NCBI RefSeq assembly: GCF_021730395.1
Contig: NC_069371.1
Coordinates: forward strand, 11,385,001-11,449,000
Reading direction: 5' to 3'
Length of the DNA stretch: 64,000 nt
DNA from: Mercenaria mercenaria
Lineage: Eukaryota; Mollusca; Bivalvia; Venerida; Veneridae
A model generated the notes under the pieces. That model was given only the letters and a program-made list of their open reading frames with translations, ran no database searches and had not been told where the DNA came from. This document shows positions 11,401 through 20,792 of the stretch, piece after piece (positions within the stretch are counted from its first letter, which is position 1; the number at the start of each line of letters is the position of its first letter). Position numbers and translations under genes: made by a program.

Positions 11401-12849
11401 ATATAACGTGTCAGGTACTACAAACATATAATTTATCAATGTGTATTTTATTATTATTATTACTATTTATTTATTTTACTCAGCTAATTGTCATAATACT
11501 TTTTGACAAATTCTTCTTTTTTACCATCAATTAAAATCCAATGTAACTCATCCTGAATGATTACCAGTAGCCTAAACCAAAATGTACATAAATTAGCAAA
11601 CATACAATAAACAACATCAAAGTTCACTCTAAACTCCATTTTTTCCACTATCTAAAATCCAATATAACGAACACTATATAATACACAATGTAAAACGAAA
11701 ATTTTTCACTGAAAACAAAAATTCCATTTAAAAGGCAACAACCCAACTGCAAACAACTGAAATACACAAAATATAGTCTCGATCACACGTTGAAAACCTA
11801 TTTTTCTATACAAACTCTGTAAATTTACCTACAATATATCACGGAAAACATGTGGACGACGTCTGTATTAAACTAATTGTCAAACTTTATGTCATTACTA
11901 CACCAATACTGACTTCCTACAAAACCATGCATGATTATCATGCGCAAAAACTTTTCAACATTTATCTTCTAATACACATGTAGTATGTATACATTAAATA
12001 GCCGTAATGCTAGCGAGCTAATAATTCAAGTTTCTTAAAAAAAAACCACCTTTATTTTTAAACATCTCTTGCCTATTTCAAGCAAGGGTCTCTTAAAATT
12101 AGCCCGAAATTAAAATAGCGCGATTTACTACATACTTTGAACTGAAAATGTTAATCTAATCTATACAAACATCTACTCGAAGTACGTTAATATTTCCAAC
12201 GGCAGTCTTGCAATTTCTTTTCGTGCAAGAACTGCAGTGTTTGGAACATTGATTTCGTTGGAATAACTTGCATTATGCCTTTACATGTATCACTACGATC
12301 TCAAATTAAAAAGTTATCAATACTGAACGGTTACGTAGCTTTAATCAAACGAAAATTTCTCGTTGTAAGCAAGTGTACAATATAAGGGAGAATACTCGTA
12401 ACACCGTCTCATTATGCTTGCTGGAGTAATCTCCCATTTTATACTCGTATATAAATTATTGTTGTCTTTTTTTCCTTTTTTTTTTTAAACATCTCTAAGG
12501 TCTATAAAGTATTTACAGTCTATAACTAGCCAATGAACCATAGGTACCAACACTTCATGTGAGACAACGTATCACATATTCGCAACTGTAAAGATCAGAA
12601 TCTTATTTCATACATTAAGCAGTTAAGTTTCAATGGCGATGACCAAAATGTTTCGGAAATTAACATGAACTCTCGATTGTACATATTCATTTTTACACGT
12701 CTTTCACTAATTAGTTTAAAACTTGTAATTTATGCACGTTCCATTCTCTCGTCGTCGGAGGGGCGGATCCGCCCTATTGCAGCAAAATACCTCTATCTAA
12801 GACTGGTGGCTAAACTACAGATATTAATCACATATCAGCCTCCTTGATC
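11400..12849 (+). other. LINE-B non-repetitive 5' leader
   Basis: AT-rich leader between the arrays and ORF2. No reading frame longer than about 75 codons was credible, so no ORF1 protein is annotated. A short frame at 12665-12847 abuts the ORF2 start but shows no recognisable motif. Confidence 0.5.
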
Positions 12850-15800
12850 ATGGAAATTCATGACTCAAACAAAAAGCGCCATCCAGTCACACTTTTCTTA
12901 TGCAATCACTTAAACATACATGTACATTCTGTTACGGTCAGTACTTTCATTCGAACATACATATCTTCTCAACTGTTGCCTCTACTTCTCATAATCTCTG
13001 GAAATGTACACCCACATCCAGGACCCAATAGTACAATTTCATCAGAAAACTCATCTTTATCCGCATACAGTGAAATATTGCAAAGTGGTCTTTCTGTTAT
13101 GCATCTAAATATTCAAAGTCTCAAGCCTAAAATTGACATTTTAGAAATAGAAGCTCAGCCTTACGATATTCTTATCTTCACAGAATCCTGGCTATCTCCT
13201 GCAATATCAAATGACGATCTTCTTATACCTAACTTTCAAACACCGTTTCGCTGTGATCGTAATGATCGCATAGGTGGAGGAGTCACTATCTACATTCGAG
13301 ATGGCCTTCTCGCCAAACATCGTGACGACCTTTCTGTTGCTGGAATAGAGGCTCTCTGGCTTGAAATAAATTTCAGACATCGTGTCATTCTTGTAGGAGG
13401 CATCTATCGTCCTCCGGATTCAAATAATCAGCAATGGCTTCTTCTTGAACAGTCCATAGACCAAGCTTTTAACCAACCTTGTGATAATATCCTAGTTGCT
13501 GGTGACTTTAACATCAACATCCTAAACACTCAGACAAACAAGATATCAAATCTAATTTCCTCTTACCAGGCAGAACAATTAATTTCATCACCAACACATT
13601 TCACAGAAAACTCATCCTCTCTTATTGATCTCATTTTTGTTAAAAATAATAATCATGTACTAACAAGCTTTGTTGCCGATCCATTCATTCCTGACATGAT
13701 TCGATTTCACTGCCCTATTGTTGCTGTTCTTAAACTAGACAAACCTATAAATACTACATTCAAAAGAAAAGTATGGTTGTACGACAAAGGTAACTATGAT
13801 CAATACAAAACAATACTGCATAATACTACCTGGGACACCATAATAGAAAACACTGACCTTAACAAAGCCACTGAAGACATCACACACGCAATATTAACTG
13901 CAGCACAACAATCAATTCCAAATAAAACAGTCACAATAAGACCAAACGACATTCCTTGGCTAAATAACACGATAAGAAAGGCTATTAGGAAGCGCAAGAA
14001 GTTACACAAAACAGCAAAACGACTTAACACTGAACAAGCGTGGACAATGTTTAAAACAATACGTAACGAGGTTACAAAACTAATACGAATATCAAAACAA
14101 AACTACCAAAATAAACTCATTGAACAAGTAAATTCAAACACAATAACAGCGAAACTTTGGTTCAAAACTGCTAAAAAACTAACAAATAAAACAACAGCTC
14201 AGACAATTCCAACGCTACAAGACCAAAATACACAAGCATCTACAGACCAAGAAAAGACAGAACTCCTTAACCATTTCTTTTGCTCACAATCCACCATAGA
14301 TGACACTAATGAAATTTTGCCACCATGCCCATCCTCTACTACAGCTACCCTAACGAATATTCTTATTACACCAACAGACGTCTCTGATGCTATATCCCTC
14401 ATTGATCCATCTAAAGCATGTGGTCCTGATCTCATCAGCCCTAAACTTCTTCGAGAAGGTAAGGCAGAACTTTCTGAACCTCTTTCCAAGTTTTTCAATA
14501 AGTTATTGTCGCATTCCTTCTTCCCCTCGTCCTGGAAACTAGCAAACGTTACTCCAGTTTTTAAAAAATCAGATCCCTCAAAACCTTCGAACTATCGACC
14601 AATCTCCCTTCTAAGCTGCATAGGCAAACTTATGGAACGGTGTATTCACAAATATCTCTACAACTATCTCACTCAAAACAATCTTCTTACTTCTCTTCAA
14701 TCAGGCTTTATCAAAGGTGACTCTACAGTGAACCAACTGGTATATCTTCATAACGACATCTGCAATGCTCTCGATAACGGCAAAGAAGTTCGAGCCGTGT
14801 TCTGTGACGTTTCAAAGGCCTTCGACAGGGTGTGGCATCGCGGACTTCTTCATAAGCTATCCTCTCTAGGTATTAAGGGCTTACTTCTTGACTGGATAAC
14901 CTCATACCTTTCCACGCGTAAGCAGCGAGTTGTGTACGCAAATGCATTTTCCTCTTGGTCGACAATCAACGCTGGTGTCCCGCAAGGATCTATTCTAGGA
15001 CCTTTGTTATTCCTAACATACATTAACGACATTGTTTCAAACATCGGTTCTAAAATTCGTCTTTTTGCAGATGATACTAGTCTTTATATCATCGTAGATG
15101 ATCCAGCTTTAGCCAGTACCACTCTGAACACTGATCTTGAAACTATACACTCTTGGTCCAAAGCATGGCTTGTGACATTCAACCCATCAAAAACAGAATC
15201 CATGATCTTTTCAAGAAAACTCTACAAACCCAATCATCCTCAATTATATATGAACAATATACCAATCACTGAAGTGACTGAACACAAACATCTCGGTCTC
15301 ACCTTTTCCTCGGATCTAAAATGGTCCTCACATATATCTATTACTTTGAAAAAAGCTTGGCAACGAATTGGAATAATGAGATCCCTTAAATTTCTATTAA
15401 ATCGACAAAGTCTCGAACGAATGTACTTTTCATTTATTCGTCCAATCCTGGAATATTCTGATGTTGTTTGGGACAACAGTACAGAAGCTCTTAAGAATGA
15501 AATCGAGGCCGTCCAGAACGAGGCTGCACGTATAGTCACCGGTGCCACTAAACTCTGTAACATCCAGAAACTCTTATTCGATCTCGGTTGGGAACCTCTG
15601 ACAGAACGACGAAAAAAACATCGCCTTGTTTTGTTCTATAAAATGGTCAATGGTCTATCACCCGCCTACCTGTCTTCACTAATTCCTGAAAACCAACATA
15701 ATATCAATACTAGATTTAATCAAAGAAACATCAGAAATATCCTCTGCCAGTCACATTCATACAAATCTTCCTTTCTTCCTAAGACAATAAACGATTGGAA

Positions 15801-16209
15801 CTTACTTCCTCAACATATCAAATCATCTCCTTCAGTCAATGCCTTCAAATCAAATCTGAATAAAAACCTACCGAAATCAAATCCTTTATTTAATGCTGGA
15901 TCCAGAAAAGGCCAAATTCTTCATGCTCGATTACGTCTAGGTTGTAGCTCCCTTAACTATGACCTCAACCGCCGAGGAATCACAAACACCGCTAGATGTG
16001 ATTGTGGTGAGATAGAAACTGTCGACCATTATCTGCTCCATTGTCGAAAATACCAAAATCTTCGAACTGACATATTTTCCAATCTCCAATGCGCTTTAAC
16101 TCTTAACAATCTACTGTATGGTGATGAACATCTATCTTATCAACATAATATTTCCCTATTCACTGACGTTCAACGATTTATCATCTCAACAAATAGATTC
16201 AGTACATAA
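12850..16209 (+). CDS. LINE-B ORF2: endonuclease-reverse transcriptase
   Basis: The intact protein is about 1120 residues from ATG 12850. Near residue 51 it carries GNVHPHPGP, a diverged 2A-like motif, after a hydrophobic run. The apurinic-endonuclease-like domain spans about residues 80-300 (MHLNIQSL, FTESWL, GGVTIYI, YRPPDS, VAGDFN, FHCPI). The reverse transcriptase spans about 505-790, with KACGPD, NYRPISLL, QSGF, DVSKAFDRVWH, GVPQGSILGPLLF and the catalytic LFADD at 15061-15075. A C-terminal CDCGEIETVDHYLLHC cysteine/histidine motif follows. The enzyme nicks target DNA and primes cDNA synthesis on the element's own RNA in the nucleus. All visible catalytic motifs are present and there are no stops, so it may be functional. 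The TTG codon six bases upstream is in frame but unlikely to be used. Confidence 0.9.
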   Translation: MEIHDSNKKRHPVTLFLCNHLNIHVHSVTVSTFIRTYISSQLLPLLLIISGNVHPHPGPNSTISSENSSLSAYSEILQSGLSVMHLNIQSLKPKIDILEIEAQPYDILIFTESWLSPAISNDDLLIPNFQTPFRCDRNDRIGGGVTIYIRDGLLAKHRDDLSVAGIEALWLEINFRHRVILVGGIYRPPDSNNQQWLLLEQSIDQAFNQPCDNILVAGDFNINILNTQTNKISNLISSYQAEQLISSPTHFTENSSSLIDLIFVKNNNHVLTSFVADPFIPDMIRFHCPIVAVLKLDKPINTTFKRKVWLYDKGNYDQYKTILHNTTWDTIIENTDLNKATEDITHAILTAAQQSIPNKTVTIRPNDIPWLNNTIRKAIRKRKKLHKTAKRLNTEQAWTMFKTIRNEVTKLIRISKQNYQNKLIEQVNSNTITAKLWFKTAKKLTNKTTAQTIPTLQDQNTQASTDQEKTELLNHFFCSQSTIDDTNEILPPCPSSTTATLTNILITPTDVSDAISLIDPSKACGPDLISPKLLREGKAELSEPLSKFFNKLLSHSFFPSSWKLANVTPVFKKSDPSKPSNYRPISLLSCIGKLMERCIHKYLYNYLTQNNLLTSLQSGFIKGDSTVNQLVYLHNDICNALDNGKEVRAVFCDVSKAFDRVWHRGLLHKLSSLGIKGLLLDWITSYLSTRKQRVVYANAFSSWSTINAGVPQGSILGPLLFLTYINDIVSNIGSKIRLFADDTSLYIIVDDPALASTTLNTDLETIHSWSKAWLVTFNPSKTESMIFSRKLYKPNHPQLYMNNIPITEVTEHKHLGLTFSSDLKWSSHISITLKKAWQRIGIMRSLKFLLNRQSLERMYFSFIRPILEYSDVVWDNSTEALKNEIEAVQNEAARIVTGATKLCNIQKLLFDLGWEPLTERRKKHRLVLFYKMVNGLSPAYLSSLIPENQHNINTRFNQRNIRNILCQSHSYKSSFLPKTINDWNLLPQHIKSSPSVNAFKSNLNKNLPKSNPLFNAGSRKGQILHARLRLGCSSLNYDLNRRGITNTARCDCGEIETVDHYLLHCRKYQNLRTDIFSNLQCALTLNNLLYGDEHLSYQHNISLFTDVQRFIISTNRFST
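13000..13026 (+). other. 2A-like motif in LINE-B ORF2
   Basis: Encodes GNVHPHPGP after a leucine/isoleucine-rich stretch. Ribosome-skipping 2A peptides end D-V/I-E-x-N-P-G-P and occur near the ORF start of some non-LTR retrotransposons. Here D, E and N are replaced, so activity is doubtful. Confidence 0.5.
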
Positions 16210-16300
16210 GCTGCGACAATCAACATCTCCCCTCTCCCACCCCCAAACGACGACGAGAGACAATAGCATAAAAATGCTCGTTAATTCTTCAATCATCATT

Positions 16301-16342
<42 letters not shown>

Positions 16343-16676
16343 AAAAAACATAAAAAAACCCCAACCCAAAAAAACACACACACACAAAAACTTTGCATTA
16401 TGCATTTATTTTTCACATTCATATTCCGATTAACACAACATGATACACATACTTACACAGCCTAGTTACTATTCTTCATCTAACCTCTGTTTTTCTTATG
16501 GAGCGGAATTCATATAAGTTTTAAGTAGCTTGTTTTCCAATCCATTCGATTGAAAATTTCTTTGTTTGTTTGTTTGTACTATTTTGATTGATGTATGTCT
16601 TTTTATCAAACTTTGTTAATTTCAATATAGTACTCATGTTTGTATATACAATTTGTGGAAATAAATACAGTTTAAA
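16210..16676 (+). other. LINE-B 3' UTR with CA microsatellite
   Basis: Non-coding tail after the stop at 16209. It includes a (CA)n run at about 16303-16339, a second A/C-rich run to about 16390, and a GTTTGTTTGTTTGT run near 16562, ending at ATAAATACAGTTTAAA. Confidence 0.6.
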
Positions 16677-16691
16677 CCAAGACGACAAAAT
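16677..16691. repeat. 15-bp target duplication (right) of LINE-B
   Basis: CCAAGACGACAAAAT matches 9292-9306 exactly. The following CCATATTTGTCG is the expected continuation of the foldback unit, confirming the junction. Confidence 0.85.
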
Positions 16692-17274
16692 CCATATTTG
16701 TCGTTTTGGCGCGTTCATTTGTCGTCTTGGCGTGTTGGTGCCCCGCCCCCGCCAACGCGCCAACACGCCAAGACGACAAATGAACGCGCCAAAACGACAA
16801 ATATGGATTTTGTCGTCTTGGCGCGTTCATTTGTCGTCTTGGCGTGTTGGCGTCTTGGCGCCCCCGCCAACGCGCCAACACGCCAAGACGACAAATGAAC
16901 GCGCCAAAACGACAAATATGGATTTTGTCGTCTTGGCGCATATTATTGTCGTCCTGGCGTGTTGGCGTCTTGGCGCCCTGCAAACGCCAACGCGCCAACA
17001 CGCCAAGACGACAAATGAACGCGCCAAAACGACAAATATGGATTTTGTCGTCTTGGTGCGTATAATTGTCGTCCTGGAGTGTTGGCGTCTTGGCGCCCTG
17101 CAAACGCGCTAAGACGCCAGAACAACAACTTCCCAATTTAGCGTGTTGGCGCCCCCGCCAGAACGACAAAGGCCTTGTTTGTCGTCTTGGCGCGTATAAT
17201 TGTCGTCCTGGCGTTCTGGCGCCCTGCAAACGCGCCAACACGCCAGAACGAGATGGCAGAAATCAGCCACCATA

Positions 17275-17280
17275 GAGTAC
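17275..17280. repeat. 6-bp target duplication (right) of foldback element 2
   Basis: GAGTAC, identical to 9074-9079. Deleting the element and one copy restores the LINE-A ORF1 frame (SKTVLAYPAK). Confidence 0.8.
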
Positions 17281-17710
17281 AGTTTTGCTATCAGGGTATT
17301 TTTTCCTGATCGACTTATATGTGGCCCATAGCTCCTTTCTCGCCCATGCAATTTCATGAGGATAGTCCCTATTGATGCTTTTATCACTACCACTAAGCAG
17401 ATACGCGTTACTAAGAATCCATTCAACATCAGAATGATTTTCAAAAGTTACAAATATGGCCCTAGTTCTTCTTCAGTCGTAAGGACCAAGCCTGTAAGCT
17501 CGTTCTATACGGAAAGGCCACTCTTCAACGAAATTTTCAGCTAAAAAGTCAACAATCCTGGTTCTACAATTTTCACCTTTTTGTTCGTCAAAACCATAAA
17601 ATATCAAATTGTTTTTACGACTTTTTGTTTCGAGATGTAAAGCCCTATATTCAAGGAATTTCAAACGATCAGCATGATAGCAAACCTGACTTTCAATAAC
17701 ATCGACCTTG
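17281..17710 (-). pseudogene. LINE-A ORF1, RNA-recognition middle part
   Basis: Minus-strand reading gives a coiled-coil end (DVIESQVCYHADRLKFLE), then SRKNNLIFYGFDE, ERAYRLGPYD, RAIFVTFEN and NRDYPHEIAWARKEL. These match the RRM and start of the C-terminal domain of L1 ORF1 proteins, which bind and package LINE RNA. One in-frame TGA follows RLGPYD, where the family has arginine, consistent with CGA to TGA decay. The segment lies between the two foldback insertions and is in frame with both flanking ORF1 pieces. Confidence 0.7.
17705..17710. repeat. 6-bp target duplication (left) of foldback element 1
   Basis: ACCTTG, repeated exactly at 18538-18543. Confidence 0.8.
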
Positions 17711-18537
17711 TATGGTGGCTGATTTCTGCCATCTCGTTCTGGCGTGTTGGCGCGTTTGCAGAGCGCCAAGACGCCAACACGCCAGGGCGACAATTATACG
17801 CGCCAAGACGACAAAATCCATATTTGTCGTTTTGGCGCGTTCATTTGTCGTCTTGGCATGTTGGCGCGTTGGCGTTTGCAGGGCGCCAAGACGCCAACAC
17901 GCCAGGACGACAATTATACGCGCCAAGACGACAAAATTCATATTTGTCGTTTTGGCGCGTTCATTTGTCGTCTTGGCGTGTTCGCGTCTTGGCGCCCCCG
18001 CCCCCGCCAACGCGCCAACACGCCAAGACGACAAATGAACGCGCCAAAACGAAAAATATGGATTTTGTCGTCTTGGCGCGTTCATTTGTCGTCTTGGCGT
18101 CTTGGCGTCCCCGCCAACGCGCCAACACGCCAAGACGACAAATGAACGCGCCAAAACGACAAATATGGATTTTGTCGTCTTGGCGCATATTATTGTCGTC
18201 CTGGCGTGTTGGCGTCTTGGCGCCCTGCAAACGCCAACGCGCCAACACGCCAAGACGACAAATGAACGCGCCAAAACGATAAATATGGATTTTATCGTCT
18301 TGGCGCGTATAATTGTCGTCCTGGCGTGTTGGCGTCTTGGCGCCCTGCAAACGCGCTAAGACGCCAGAACGCCAGGACGACAACTTCCCAATTTAGCGTG
18401 TTGGCGCCCCCGACAGAACGACAAATGCCTTGTTTGTCGTCTTGGCGCGTATAATTGTCGTCCTGGCGTCCTGGCGTTCTGGCGCCCTGCAAACGCGCCA
18501 ACACGCCAGAACGAGATGGCAGAAATCAGCCACCATA
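17711..18537. mobile_element. Foldback element 1 (827 bp)
   Basis: Whole element with the same terminal repeat as element 2 (TATGGTGGCTGATTTCTGCC at the left, inverse at the right) and a 6-bp duplication ACCTTG. The interior alternates direct and inverted copies of units built on TCGTCTTGGCGCGTTCATTT and GCCAACGCGCCAACACGCC, giving several long potential hairpins. It shares with element 2 the single A/G mismatch between its two termini, so both derive from the same master. It encodes nothing recognisable and must be moved by a transposase made elsewhere. Confidence 0.85.
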
Positions 18538-18543
18538 ACCTTG
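18538..18543. repeat. 6-bp target duplication (right) of foldback element 1
   Basis: ACCTTG directly after the terminal CCACCATA. Read on the minus strand, removal of the element plus one copy gives LQGKVDVIESQ in frame. Confidence 0.8.
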
Positions 18544-18899
18544 CCTTGTAACTGTGTAATACTGTCAAGTTTATGATCAATGTCCTCCATTTTGACCCGA
18601 CTAGTACACATCTCCGAAAAAAGAGCAGACATTTTTTCATCAATTGTTAGCGAATTATACTCCTGGAGTGACATATGGGTACTATTCACAGAACTACCAG
18701 TACCAATTCTTGGACGTTTAGAGTTCCTCACTAGTTTGAATACATCATTATCAAACACACTGTCATTTTGCATGGGTGGGGACTGGGTAGCCATTTGCAC
18801 GTCGTCCACGTCAGCGAGCACGCTGTACTGGTTTTGTGTCAATATGTTCTGACTGGGCTGACTGGAAGCTCCCTGGCTGTTCTCAAAGTTACTGGACAT
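18538..18899 (-). CDS. LINE-A ORF1, N-terminal part
   Basis: Starts at ATG 18899 (MSSNFENSQGASSQPSQNIL). It has a Ser/Gln-rich leader, a basic patch (RNSKRPR) and then a helical, heptad-like segment (DEKMSALFSEM, VKMEDIDHKLDSI) that should trimerise the protein as in L1 ORF1p. It ends at the foldback insertion. No stop interrupts this part. Upstream to about 19045 is a short non-coding leader. Confidence 0.65.
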
Positions 18900-19045
18900 A
18901 TCAAGAGTTCCTTTATACTACCTTTCAGGACAGTCTATAAGGTTGTTCGTCTAAATTTCGTGATTTTTTGTAATTTTGGCTAAGCAGTGTAAACAAATGC
19001 GGCCATTCCTTTCACCACCGGAAGCAGAAAAAAAGGAGAGACCAG

Positions 19046-19338
19046 GAATACTGGTTAGGTTAAATGAATGCATTTCTTTTTTATATATAGAAATAGTTAT
19101 GAAATCGTTTAGATTTAGTTAGAAAATTACAATATGTGGGAATTGTATTTGCAAAGAATAGATGTAACAAAATCTTTTTGATAATATTAAGTCATCTAAT
19201 TTTGTATTTATAGATAACCTTCAAATAATATTTTCAAAACTGCACAATGTCCTCAAGCACCATTATAATTGTAATTAATACAGAAAACAACAAAAAGTTA
19301 TATGAAATATTGCATAACGAACAAAACGATTATATAGA
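19046..19338. other. Unannotated AT-rich sequence
   Basis: Nothing recognisable between LINE-A and the second MITE copy. Confidence 0.4.
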
Positions 19339-19678
19339 GGATATTACACGAGTGTCTTTTCATATTAAATTTATTAAACGAGTTGAATAAAATAATAAAA
19401 TGCGAGGCTCTGCCGAGCATTTTATCAATTTTATTCAACGAGTTTAATAAATTCAATGTGGAAAGTCACAAATGTAATATTCTTTTTATCACATGTTAGC
19501 CTTTCCTGTCGAAACATTAAAAATTCTACTTTCTTTTACTATATAAACAAGTCAATTTGACCAACGTCTCCTTTACTATAAACGACGTCGACGTCAAAGC
19601 TTTATTACACTAGTGTATTATCGTTTTTATTTAATGACTTTATTACACTACCGCGACGTCAAACATGTGATAATATCC
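19339..19678. mobile_element. MITE, copy 2 (340 bp)
   Basis: Begins GGATATTACACGAGTG and ends CATGTGATAATATCC, so the termini form a short inverted repeat (GGATATTA). The internal palindrome and GCTCTGCCGAGC core are the same as in copy 1. Both copies share orientation and flank LINE-A. Confidence 0.7.
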
Positions 19679-19956
19679 CTTACCATGCATATTTCTATAA
19701 TTAACTTGTCCATTTTTCAATTTGGACAGCAACATTTACTGTAAAAAGGTACTGATTGAATGACGAACAGTGAAGATCTTAATCAGACTGTACGGATGTG
19801 CAGGCTGATCATGATCTACATTGTTCGCAAAGACAGAATCAATCGTGTCCAGCACGATAAGGGTTAAGAAAATCTGTAATTGGGAAATCAATGTCGGTAA
19901 ATCATTTAATTTCGTCGGCATGAAAATTCGTGGTTTTACCAAAACGGCGATTTGCA

Positions 19957-20146
19957 GGGGAGCGGTGGTCTAGTGGTTAAGGTGTCGGTCGCTCAACCAG
20001 GGATCATGGGTTTGAGCCCCACTGGGGTCACGACCATGACTTCTCATTTGACACCAGTACTGGTTTTACCAGGAAGCGGATTCGAGATTGGTTCAAATAA
20101 GCTTTAAGCTTTCTCCACAATCGAGCTTAAATAAATTAGTATAAAC
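19957..20146 (+). mobile_element. tRNA-headed SINE, family 2
   Basis: A box (GGTCTAGTGGTTAAGGTG) and B box (GGTTTGAGCCCCAC) at about tRNA spacing, followed by a body ending in CGAGCTTAAATAAATTAGT. Promoter boxes are well preserved. Confidence 0.7.
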
Positions 20147-20792
20147 TAAAATGTCGATTTCGCGGGAATATGAATACGAGGATTTCAAGTTCTGAAGATA
20201 AAATGAATGGCTTATAGATTGATACAAACCTGACTGAATTCCACAAAAACATGTCAGTCACAAATAATAATGACTTGACATTATGGAAGCTTAGAAGCTG
20301 TGTTTGCTTAAAGGGTAAGCAATCATAGCATCGCAAATGTGTCATTAGATAGATTACCTGCAACAGTATAGAAATTTTATATACAAGATATATATAATGA
20401 CCAATAAAATTATATCTAAAGACAAACTCCAATTATATGTAACTGAACATGCCAAAGCATACAAAATAAACTGGATGACATATATCTTAATTCATAGCGA
20501 ATGAAAGGACTTTCCTAAGGAGTTAAATAGTACCTTGACCAAGCGTTAGCAGTTTGCTAAAATTCATGTTAAACTGAAAAATAAATACATATGTATTCTA
20601 GTAACTTATACCCTTCCGGAGTGCGCAGTACAATTTATATTGATACTGTTCCATCTGACGACAGTATAGAAAAAAATTTCATTTACAAATTTATAAGTCC
20701 CGGTAAGGAATGAAATAAGGTAGGAATTGATGGAGTTTTAGTGTTCATTAGCTAATTAGAATAATGTTAATTATGTAATTATTTAATTTCAG
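20147..20792. other. Unannotated sequence before the NHL exon
   Basis: AT-rich, with no coding support. It ends in a pyrimidine-containing acceptor (TTAATTTCAG) at 20792. Confidence 0.4.

Larger units (their letters stand above)
9307..16676 (+). mobile_element. LINE-B: nearly whole CR1/Jockey-like retrotransposon
   Basis: The 7370-bp insert is bounded by a perfect 15-bp duplication CCAAGACGACAAAAT (9292-9306 and 16677-16691) inside foldback element 2, so its limits can be read directly. From the 5' end: about 35 tandem units of 48 bp, a few larger diverged units, about 1.1 kb of non-repetitive leader, one long ORF (endonuclease plus reverse transcriptase), a 3' UTR with a CA-repeat, and a terminus ATAAATACAGTTTAAA. 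No separate ORF1 is apparent. The intact ORF and perfect target duplication suggest a young insertion. The clade is judged from the FADD-region motifs and the HPGP-bearing N-terminus; a tree would be needed to settle CR1 against Jockey. Confidence 0.85.
9080..17274. mobile_element. Foldback element 2, itself split by LINE-B
   Basis: Left end begins TATGGTGGCTGATTTCTGCC and the right end is its inverse. The terminal inverted repeat is about 57 bp with a single mismatch. Without LINE-B and its extra target duplication the element is about 810 bp. The interior is a GC-rich set of direct and inverted copies of TTTGTCGTCTTGGCGCGTT-type units able to form long hairpins. There is no coding capacity; the apparent long reading frames are by-products of the repeats. 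The host site is LINE-A ORF1. The right-hand internal segment (CAACTTCCCAATTTAGCG) lies on the same side as in element 1, so both copies have the same orientation. Confidence 0.85.
7199..19045 (-). mobile_element. LINE-A: L1/Tx1-like retrotransposon, broken by nested insertions
   Basis: Read on the minus strand, the element has a short 5' leader (about 19045-18900), ORF1 (18899 to 8501 in three pieces), ORF2 with a large internal deletion (about 8490-8043), and a 3' UTR ending in AAAGAATTTGTCTGTC with short tandem GTCT repeats. The ORF1 pieces join perfectly when the two foldback elements and one copy of each target duplication are ignored. ORF1 resembles the L1 ORF1 RNA-binding protein. ORF2 keeps the start of the endonuclease and the cysteine-containing C-terminus but has lost nearly all of the reverse transcriptase. 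No target duplication for LINE-A itself was identified. Limits at both ends are approximate. Confidence 0.75.

Noticed and set aside
12665-12847. 60-residue frame just before LINE-B ORF2 as an ORF1
   Set aside because: No RRM, zinc-knuckle or coiled-coil feature is visible, and length is far below any known ORF1 protein.
9074-17280. Foldback element 2 as a spliceable intron
   Set aside because: Its duplication GTACTC offers no acceptor that restores the ORF1 frame; the nearest AG loses one base.
16588-18504. Many overlapping frames on both strands rich in ARSFVVLACWRVG-type sequence
   Set aside because: They are translations of the inverted repeats inside the foldback elements and occur on both strands at once, so they are not genes.
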